A DNA stretch of 13,150 nt. It comes from Actinomycetes bacterium (GTDB lineage: Bacteria > Actinomycetota > Actinomycetes > Actinomycetales > Microbacteriaceae). The stretch is taken from the NCBI GenBank assembly GCA_021793715.1, contig JAJYSF010000005.1:1-13150 (forward strand), read 5' to 3'. The translations under genes were made by a program, and so were the position numbers. The notes beneath the pieces are model-generated. The model was not told the origin of the DNA, did not search any database, and saw nothing but the letters and a program-made list of their open reading frames with translations. This document shows positions 5,193 through 10,949 of this stretch, piece by piece (the first letter of the stretch is position 1; each line of letters opens with the position of its first letter).

Positions 5193-7343
5193 ATGCCGAC
5201 CACGGCACCCGCGCGACAGCGCAAGAAGTCCTCGTCCGCACGACGCGACGACGTGGCACCGATCATCCCGATCCTCGCGCGCAAGGTGCGTGAGGTCGAG
5301 GCGAAGTCTCAGAAGAACAAGCTGGGGCCGACCAACCGCGTGAAGTTCCAGGTCATCGCCTTCCTCGTGCGCGAGGAGCGCGCACGCGTCAAGGAAGACC
5401 ACGAGCTCTCCGATTCGGCGCGCGCAGAGCTGCTCAAGCGACTCGACGGCGTCGCGACGATCCTCGCGAAGACGGCGGCACGCGACACCTCGCTGATCCA
5501 GCTGCTCGAAGTCGACCAGGCCACGAGTCCCGTCGCGAAGCGCATGCGCCGCGACTGGCTGCTCGACGCGGGAGTCGAACTGCCACCCGAGGACCTCGTC
5601 ATCGACGATGCGAAGCCGAAGGTCGCGGCGCCGATCGTGCCGGCCGTGGCAGCGGAGCGGGCCGTGCGGCCCCCTCAGGTCGAGGCCCGGATCGACTCGA
5701 ACCCGTTCCTCGCCCCGGAGCCGTCCCGGTTCACACCGGCGACCCAGCCGCGTCGGCAGCTCGACAGCTGGGAGCTGATGGGGCCGCTCTACAAGGCGTT
5801 CGCTCAGGGCGCCGGCGGCGGGGCCGCGACGATGCAGCTCCCGGAGCTGCCCGAGTTCGATCGGCTTTCGCCGCGCGGCCTCGAGATCATGGTCCACCAG
5901 TCGCGGTTCCTCGAGGCCGTGCGTGCCGGGCACCGTCGATTCCTGCTCGCCGACGAGCCGGGCCTCGGAAAGACTGCGCAGTCGGTGCTCGCCGCCAGCG
6001 TCGCGAACGCCTACCCGATGCTGGTCGTCGTCCCGAATGTGGTGAAGATGAACTGGGCGCGCGAGGTCGAGCGGTGGACCCCGCAGCGTCGCGCGACGGT
6101 CATCACGGGAGACGGCAACGACGTCGACGCATTCGCCGACGTGTTCATCGTCAACTACGAGATCCTCGACCGCCACCTCGCGTGGCTGAGCGAGATCGGG
6201 TTGCGAGGCATGGTCGTCGACGAGGCGCACTTCATCAAGAACCTCAGCTCGCAGCGGTCGCAGAATGTGCTCGCCCTCGGCCAACGCATCCGCGAGACCG
6301 CGCCGGGCGGAGACCCCCTGCTGATGGCGCTGACCGGAACGCCGCTCATCAACGACGTCGAGGACTTCGACGCGATCTGGCGGTTCCTCGGATGGGCCGA
6401 CGGCACGAAGCCCGGCCCCGAGCTCATGGAGAGCCTCGACGCAGCGGGATACACACCGGCGGACAAAGCGTTCTACCCGGCAGCACGCCAGGCCGTCATC
6501 GACCTTGGCATCGTGCGTCGCCGCAAGAGGGACGTCGCGAAGGACCTTCCGGACAAGCTCATCGCCGACATGCCGGTGCAGTTGGACGACGAGTTCGGCC
6601 GCTCCATCGCGCAGGCGGAGCGCGAGCTCCAGCGACGCCTCGTCGACCGCTACCACCGGATCCTCACGGCGCGCGGCGATCGCGAGCGCGCGCCGGGGGA
6701 TATCGACGAAGACATCGTGCATCTCGTGGCGTCGGGGGAGCTCGACGAATCCCGCGCGGCGGGAACCGACGGCGACAACGTCTTCTCGATGGTGCGCCGC
6801 ATCGGACAGGGCAAGGCTCAGCTCGCGGCCGACTACGCGGTGCAACTGCAGCGCTCGGTCGGCAAGGTGGTCTTCTTCGCGAAGCACATCGACGTCATGG
6901 ACAGCGCCGAGAAGCACTTCCGCGAAGCCGGTCTCACCTCCGTGTCGATCCGCGGCGAGCAGACGGCCCAGGCGCGGCAGGACGCAATCGATGCGTTCAA
7001 CGAAGACCCCGCCGTCGGCGTCGCCGTGTGTTCGCTCACGGCAGCCGGTGTCGGCGTCAACCTGCAGGCTGCCTCGAACGTCGTCCTCGCCGAATTGAGC
7101 TGGACCGCCGCCGAGCAGACGCAGGCGATCGACCGCGTGCACCGCATCGGACAGGGCGAGCCCGTCACGGCGTGGCGCATCGTCGCGGCGCACACGATCG
7201 ATCAGCGGATCGCCGAACTGATCGACTCGAAGGAGGGCCTCGCCGCCCGCGCCCTCGACGGTGCGCAGATGCCGGCAGAGGACGTCGAATCCGTGCAGCT
7301 CGCGACGCTCAAATCACTCCTCCGTGAGGCGCTTTCCGCGTAA
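5193..7343 (+). CDS. SNF2-family (SF2) DNA-dependent ATPase / helicase-like protein
   Basis: A 716-residue ATP-driven DNA translocase of the SNF2 branch of superfamily 2; the exact cellular role is unknown. Motif I is LADEPGLGKTAQS with Walker Lys260 (Pro replaces the Met usual in DEMGLGKT), motif II is VVDEAHFIKN with DEAH at 343-346, and motif III is LTGTPLIND with TGTP at 381-384. The C-terminal RecA-like half holds VVFFAKHIDVMD, AAGVGVNLQAASNVV, and motif VI DRVHRIGQ at 647-654. The first 230 or so residues are basic and Lys/Arg-rich at the start (ARQRKKSSSARR), then helical, then Pro-rich; I recognise no domain there. No zinc finger, nuclease or methyltransferase is attached or adjacent, so this looks like a stand-alone SMARCAL1/RapA-type remodeler rather than part of a restriction or defence cluster. 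It ends 33 bases before pfkA. Confidence 0.88.
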   Translation: MPTTAPARQRKKSSSARRDDVAPIIPILARKVREVEAKSQKNKLGPTNRVKFQVIAFLVREERARVKEDHELSDSARAELLKRLDGVATILAKTAARDTSLIQLLEVDQATSPVAKRMRRDWLLDAGVELPPEDLVIDDAKPKVAAPIVPAVAAERAVRPPQVEARIDSNPFLAPEPSRFTPATQPRRQLDSWELMGPLYKAFAQGAGGGAATMQLPELPEFDRLSPRGLEIMVHQSRFLEAVRAGHRRFLLADEPGLGKTAQSVLAASVANAYPMLVVVPNVVKMNWAREVERWTPQRRATVITGDGNDVDAFADVFIVNYEILDRHLAWLSEIGLRGMVVDEAHFIKNLSSQRSQNVLALGQRIRETAPGGDPLLMALTGTPLINDVEDFDAIWRFLGWADGTKPGPELMESLDAAGYTPADKAFYPAARQAVIDLGIVRRRKRDVAKDLPDKLIADMPVQLDDEFGRSIAQAERELQRRLVDRYHRILTARGDRERAPGDIDEDIVHLVASGELDESRAAGTDGDNVFSMVRRIGQGKAQLAADYAVQLQRSVGKVVFFAKHIDVMDSAEKHFREAGLTSVSIRGEQTAQARQDAIDAFNEDPAVGVAVCSLTAAGVGVNLQAASNVVLAELSWTAAEQTQAIDRVHRIGQGEPVTAWRIVAAHTIDQRIAELIDSKEGLAARALDGAQMPAEDVESVQLATLKSLLREALSA

Positions 7344-7364
7344 CGTCGCACCGGCCGGAACCGA

Positions 7365-7370
7365 TAGTCT
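7365..7370 (+). promoter_or_regulatory. -10 element of a leaderless pfkA promoter
   Basis: TAGTCT, 6 bases, then the pfkA ATG at 7377. The bases between (CGGAGC) contain GGAG but end only 1-2 bases from the ATG, too close for normal ribosome binding. The promoter fits in the 33-base gap after the ATPase gene. Confidence 0.55.
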
Positions 7371-7376
7371 CGGAGC

Positions 7377-8405
7377 ATGAAGATCGGGATCCTCACATCG
7401 GGCGGAGACTGCCCAGGCTTGAACGCCGTCATCCGCGGAGCAGTGCTCAAGGGCTCGCGGAAGTACGGCATCGAATTCGTCGGAATCCGCGACGGCTGGC
7501 GCGGTCTGGTCGACGCCGATTTCTTCCCCCTTCAGCGTGCGGACGTGAAGGGGCTGTCGAAGGTCGGCGGCACGATTCTCGGAACGAGCCGGACGAACCC
7601 CTACGAGGGTGACCGCGGCGGCGCTGAGAACATCACCAAGACCCTCTACGGTCACAAGATCGACGGCATCATCGCGATCGGCGGCGAGGGCACGCTCGCG
7701 GCAGCCAACCGGCTGTGGAAGGAAGGCGTGCCGGTCGTCGGTGTGCCGAAGACCATCGACAACGACCTCGCGGCGACCGACTACTCGTTCGGCTTCGACA
7801 CGGCCGTGAATATCGCCACCGAGGCGATGGACCGGCTGCGTACGACCGGTGACTCCCATCAGCGCTGTATGGTCGCGGAGGTCATGGGCCGTCACGTCGG
7901 ATGGATCGCCCTGCACTCCGGAATGGCCGCCGGTGCCCACATCATCTGCATCCCCGAGGTTCCCCTGACGATCGACGACATCTGCGAGCAGGTCGAGTCC
8001 GCATCGGAGCGCGGCCGTGCTCCGCTCGTCGTCGTCGCCGAAGGTTTCAAGCTGAAGGGCCAGGAAGAGGCATACTCCGACAAGGGCCTCGACGCGTTCA
8101 ACCGGCCGCGCCTCGGCGGGATCAGCGAAGTCCTCGGCCCGATGATCGAACAGAAGACCGGGATCGAGACCCGCTCGACCGTGCTGGGTCACATCCAGCG
8201 CGGCGGCTCGCCCTCCGGCTTCGACCGCGTTCTGGCGACGCGCCTCGGCCTCCACGCCGCAGACGCCGTCGTCGACGGCGCCTGGGGAGAGATGCTCTCG
8301 ATGCGTGGCACCGAGATCGAGCGCGTCACCTTCGACGACGCCCTCGGCGAGCTCAACGAAGTACCCCACTCCCGCTACGAAGAAGCCTCCGCACTCTTCG
8401 GCTGA
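7377..8405 (+). CDS. pfkA: 6-phosphofructokinase, probably ATP-dependent, with a mixed donor-site signature
   Basis: It phosphorylates fructose 6-phosphate to fructose 1,6-bisphosphate, the committed step of glycolysis. The 342-residue length fits the actinobacterial group rather than the roughly 320-residue E. coli type. Motifs: TSGGDCPGLNAVIRG at the N-terminus; IGGEGTL with Gly105 at the E. coli Gly104 position; VPKTIDNDL with catalytic Asp128; MGRHVGW; and GHIQRGGSPSGFDR. Gly105 predicts ATP use, because pyrophosphate enzymes carry Asp there. The Lys125 before TIDND is the residue typical of pyrophosphate-dependent enzymes, where E. coli has Gly. Streptomyces-type ATP enzymes are known to show this mixed pattern, so ATP use is the better call. 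The gene starts from a leaderless-type promoter and is followed at once by the 63-base hairpin repeats. Confidence 0.95.
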   Translation: MKIGILTSGGDCPGLNAVIRGAVLKGSRKYGIEFVGIRDGWRGLVDADFFPLQRADVKGLSKVGGTILGTSRTNPYEGDRGGAENITKTLYGHKIDGIIAIGGEGTLAAANRLWKEGVPVVGVPKTIDNDLAATDYSFGFDTAVNIATEAMDRLRTTGDSHQRCMVAEVMGRHVGWIALHSGMAAGAHIICIPEVPLTIDDICEQVESASERGRAPLVVVAEGFKLKGQEEAYSDKGLDAFNRPRLGGISEVLGPMIEQKTGIETRSTVLGHIQRGGSPSGFDRVLATRLGLHAADAVVDGAWGEMLSMRGTEIERVTFDDALGELNEVPHSRYEEASALFG

Positions 8406-8419
8406 CCCCACAGCCCCCC

Positions 8420-8545
8420 TCGCGGTGTTGGCCTCAGTCGACGTGCGTCAGCACGCCTCCTTCGGCCGCCTTGCGAGGCGGGTCGCGGCGTTGGCCTCAG
8501 TCCACGTGCGCGGGCACGCCTCCTTCGGCCGTCTTGGGAGGCGGA
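8420..8545. repeat. two tandem 63-base hairpin repeats between convergent pfkA and aspA
   Basis: Copy 1 (8420-8482) and copy 2 (8483-8545) match at 55 of 63 positions without gaps. Each holds two hairpins. The first is CGTGC/GCACG with a 4-base loop (8442-8455 and 8505-8518); five pairs are unchanged though three loop bases differ. The second is CCGCCT/AGGCGG around TGCG (8466-8481), and in copy 2 CCGTCT/AGGCGG (8529-8544) with one T-G wobble. There is no U-rich tail, so classic intrinsic termination is unlikely. Being about 15 bases after the pfkA stop and 28 bases after the aspA stop on the other strand, they may act as bidirectional 3'-end or terminator-like structures. Confidence 0.75.
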
Positions 8546-8573
8546 CCGAAAGAGCGCCGACCAGCGACGTGCG

Positions 8574-10019
8574 TTACGGGAGATCCTCCGGGGCGATGAT
8601 GGGGATCGCGGTCGTTGGCGGCTCGAGGCCCGTCAGGCGTTCCGTGCGCAGGTACTTCTCGACCTGGGCGCGATCCATGAGACCCGCGTCCACGACGAGA
8701 TCGGCGACGTCGCGCCCCGTCAGCAACGCAGTCTTCGCCAGTGCCGCTGCCGAGGAATAGCCGATGTACGGCGTCAGCGCGGTGATGACGCCGACGCTCT
8801 GGCCCACCATGGCGCCGAGACGCTCGGTGTTCGCGGTGATCCCGTCGATGCAGTTCACCCGCAACGTGCGCATCGCCTGCCGCATCCAGATGATCGACTG
8901 GAACAGGGCGTGGCCGATCACCGGCTCGAAGGGGTTGAGCTGAAGCTGACCGCCCTCGACCGCCATCGTCACGGTCATGTCATTGCCGGCGACGGCGAAC
9001 GCCACCTGGTTGACGACCTCGGGGATGACGGGGTTCACCTTGGCGGGCATGATCGAGGATCCAGCCTGCTGGGCCGGCAGATTGATCTCGCCGAACCCCG
9101 CCTGCGGTCCGGACGACAGCAGACGCAGGTCGTTGGAGATCTTCGACAGCTTCATCGCCGTTCGCTTGATCGAGGCGGAGAACGACATGAACGCACCCGT
9201 GTCGCTCGTGGCCTCGATCAGATCGGTCGCCGTGCGCAGGTCGAGGCCAGAGATCTCTGACAGATGCTTGCGGACGGACTCGCCGTAGCCGCGGGGCACG
9301 TTGATGCCGGTGCCGATCGCCGTCGCGCCCATGTTGATCTCGAGCAGCAGTTCGGAATTCGACGCCTGCCGGTTCCAGTCCTCGCCCATCGTCGTGGCGA
9401 AGCCGTGGAACTCCTGGCCGAGCGTCATCGGCACCGCGTCCTGCAGCTGGGTCCGACCGACCTTGACGACGTCACGGAACTCGTCGGCCTTGCGCGCAAA
9501 CGACTGTCGTAGCAGGTCGAGCTCGTCGAGTTGGGTGCGGTGCGCCAGCAGCACACCGATCTTCAACGCCGTCGGATAGACATCGTTCGTCGACTGCGAA
9601 CGGTTGGTGTGGTCGGTGGGGGAGAGGGAGGTGTAATCGCCCTTCTCATGTCCCGACATCTCGAGCGCGATGTTCGTGATGATCTCGTTCGCGCACATGT
9701 TCGTCGAGGTGCCGGCGCCACCTTGGATCACGCCCACCGTGAACTGGTCGTGGAACTCGCCGTCGATGACACGCTGCGCCGCGTTGTCGATGAGGTCCGC
9801 CCGAGCCGCGTCGAGCGCCCCGACCTCCTTGTTCGCGCGCGCCGCCGCCTGTTTCACCATCGCCAGCGCGGTCACGAGCTCGGGATACACCGAGATCGCG
9901 CGCCGGGTGATGTCGAAGTTCTCCTGGGCGCGGAGTGTGTGGATCCCCCAATAGGCGTCGGAGGGGATCTCCCTCGAGCCCAAGGAGTCGGTTTCAGTTC
10001 GCGTCGTCGCGGGTGCCAT
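8574..10019 (-). CDS. aspA: aspartate ammonia-lyase (aspartase)
   Basis: It reversibly deaminates L-aspartate to fumarate and ammonia in the cytoplasm. The 481-residue protein belongs to the aspartase/fumarase superfamily. Motifs: AYWGIHTLRAQENF at 22-35, GGAGTSTNMCANE near 100-112, SQSTNDVYPTALKI near 141-154, and the flexible signature loop AGSSIMPAKVNPVIPEVVNQ with the likely catalytic Ser321. The run VIPEVVNQ after the loop and EGGQLQLNPFEPVI are aspartase-like; class II fumarase would show PTQCEA there. The usual Gly of MPGK is Ala here (MPAK), a mild variant. The start at 10019 lies 4 bases after the stop of the metallophosphoesterase, yet a TAnnnT -10 overlapping that stop also places it as a leaderless start, so it can be made from both an operon and its own transcript. 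Confidence 0.93.
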   Translation of the reverse strand: MAPATTRTETDSLGSREIPSDAYWGIHTLRAQENFDITRRAISVYPELVTALAMVKQAAARANKEVGALDAARADLIDNAAQRVIDGEFHDQFTVGVIQGGAGTSTNMCANEIITNIALEMSGHEKGDYTSLSPTDHTNRSQSTNDVYPTALKIGVLLAHRTQLDELDLLRQSFARKADEFRDVVKVGRTQLQDAVPMTLGQEFHGFATTMGEDWNRQASNSELLLEINMGATAIGTGINVPRGYGESVRKHLSEISGLDLRTATDLIEATSDTGAFMSFSASIKRTAMKLSKISNDLRLLSSGPQAGFGEINLPAQQAGSSIMPAKVNPVIPEVVNQVAFAVAGNDMTVTMAVEGGQLQLNPFEPVIGHALFQSIIWMRQAMRTLRVNCIDGITANTERLGAMVGQSVGVITALTPYIGYSSAAALAKTALLTGRDVADLVVDAGLMDRAQVEKYLRTERLTGLEPPTTAIPIIAPEDLP

Positions 10020-10023
10020 GCCC

Positions 10024-10926
10024 TCAGGCTAACGGCTCGGGCCGCTTTCGCGAGAAGAACTCGAGACGGTCGGCGGGAGTCATCCGCTCCACTTGTTCGT
10101 ACCACTCGGGTGTGAAGACCTCGGCCGGGTCGGCGGCGTCGACGGGAACGACGGTGCTGGTGATCTGGTCGTCGTACACGTGCACGAGATGGAAGGTCTG
10201 TCCCGCGTCCATGCCGTTGATCCGGCGCGGCGGACGAGCGACGTCCATCGTGTAGCAACTCGCCGCCGCGACGAAGGCCGGAACCCCCGCGAAGGATCCG
10301 CTCATCGAATAGTGCAGGTGGCCAGCGAGCACGGCGCGCACGTCGGATCCGTCGATCACGTCTGCGAGTGCTGCTTGGTTCTGCAGCTCGAGGATGTCGA
10401 ACATCGGAACGTGGCTCGGCAGCGGCGGATGATGCAGGGCGACGATCGTGCCGCGCGGCGCGGGCGCCGCGAGCGTCTCACGCAGCCAGCGCAGCTGCTC
10501 GTCGTCGATGCGGCCGTGATGCCAGCCGGGAACCGATGAGTCGAGCGCGATCACGCGCAGGCCGCCGACGTCGATCGCGGTGTAGATCGCGCGCTCAGAC
10601 GGGTCCTCGCCCAACAGGTCGCGGCGCATCGCGGGCCGCTCGTCGTGGTTCCCCGCCACCCACAGCACGGGCGCCGCCATGCGCGCGGCAACGGGCTCGA
10701 CGAGACGCTTCAGCTCGCGATACGCGTCGGGCTCGCCGAGGTCGGTCAGATCTCCGGTGATGATGATCACGTCGGCACGGTCGAGGCGCTCGATCCGGTC
10801 GAGCATCGCCTGCAGATTGGCCCGCACGTCGATCGTGCCGCCGAGACGCGGGTTCGCGCCGAGCAGGTGCGTGTCGCTGATGTGGACGAGAGTGTGGGAG
10901 GCGGGAGCGTGCTGACCGAACGACAT
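10024..10926 (-). CDS. CpdA/Rv0805-like metallophosphoesterase (class III cyclic-nucleotide phosphodiesterase family)
   Basis: A 300-residue two-metal phosphoesterase; its family hydrolyses cyclic nucleotides or other phosphodiesters, but the true substrate cannot be read from sequence. All metal-ligand blocks are present in order: ISDTH (Asp18, His20), TGDLTD (Asp59), GNHDE (Asn93, His94), LHHPPLP (His165, His166) and GHLHY (His203, His205). The part after about 215 (ending SRKRPEPLA) carries a C-terminal extension like that of mycobacterial Rv0805. The reading frame opens further upstream with a GTG at 10962, but the ATG at 10926 is preferred: it gives the right distance to ISDTH and has a TAnnnT element 7 bases upstream, while the longer form would overlap ptrB. 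It has no signal peptide or membrane segment, so it is cytoplasmic. It is divergent from ptrB and 4 bases upstream of aspA. Confidence 0.9.
   Translation of the reverse strand: MSFGQHAPASHTLVHISDTHLLGANPRLGGTIDVRANLQAMLDRIERLDRADVIIITGDLTDLGEPDAYRELKRLVEPVAARMAAPVLWVAGNHDERPAMRRDLLGEDPSERAIYTAIDVGGLRVIALDSSVPGWHHGRIDDEQLRWLRETLAAPAPRGTIVALHHPPLPSHVPMFDILELQNQAALADVIDGSDVRAVLAGHLHYSMSGSFAGVPAFVAAASCYTMDVARPPRRINGMDAGQTFHLVHVYDDQITSTVVPVDAADPAEVFTPEWYEQVERMTPADRLEFFSRKRPEPLA
10026..10031 (-). promoter_or_regulatory. -10 element of an aspA promoter overlapping the upstream stop codon
   Basis: On the minus strand TAGCCT ends in the T of the TGA stop of the metallophosphoesterase gene; 6 bases later comes the aspA ATG. 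The GAGGG between them is only 1 base from the ATG, so it is badly placed as a ribosome binding site. Confidence 0.5.
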
Positions 10927-10933
10927 GGCACCA

Positions 10934-10943
10934 ACGGTAACCT
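10934..10943. promoter_or_regulatory. overlapping divergent -10 elements built on a GGTWACC near-palindrome
   Basis: On the plus strand TAACCT (10938-10943) stands 6 bases before the ptrB GTG. On the minus strand TACCGT (10939-10934) stands 7 bases before the phosphoesterase ATG. They share the self-complementary TA at 10938-10939. The whole gap between the two start codons is only 23 bases, so both promoters and both starts must fit in it. Confidence 0.5.
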
Positions 10944-10949
10944 GGAGGT

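Noticed and set aside
5115..7193. 692-codon open frame on the minus strand
   Set aside because: It lies wholly antisense to the SNF2 ATPase, whose motifs are unmistakable. Its residues (very rich in Arg, Asp, His, Val, Leu) are typical of the mirror frame of high-GC coding DNA.
5193..7343. SNF2 ATPase as part of a phage-defence or restriction system
   Set aside because: The neighbours are housekeeping genes (deoC, pfkA) and there is no nuclease, methylase or other defence partner, nor any sign of horizontal transfer.
7314..8411. 365-codon open frame on the minus strand
   Set aside because: Antisense shadow of pfkA; low-complexity, no domain and no start signal.
8420..8545. Tandem units as a CRISPR array
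   Set aside because: The units abut with no spacers, are diverged, and there are no cas genes.
8305..8760. A protein with 21-residue repeats encoded by the 63-base units (the unit is a multiple of three and open in one frame)
   Set aside because: The frame overlaps pfkA and aspA, has no start signal, and the changes between copies preserve base pairing while altering the amino acids (VRQH to APRC), pointing to a nucleic-acid structure.
8574..10019. Class II fumarase as the identity of the lyase
   Set aside because: The residues after the GSSIMP loop (VIPEVVNQ) and the LQLNPFEPVI block are aspartase-like rather than fumarase-like.
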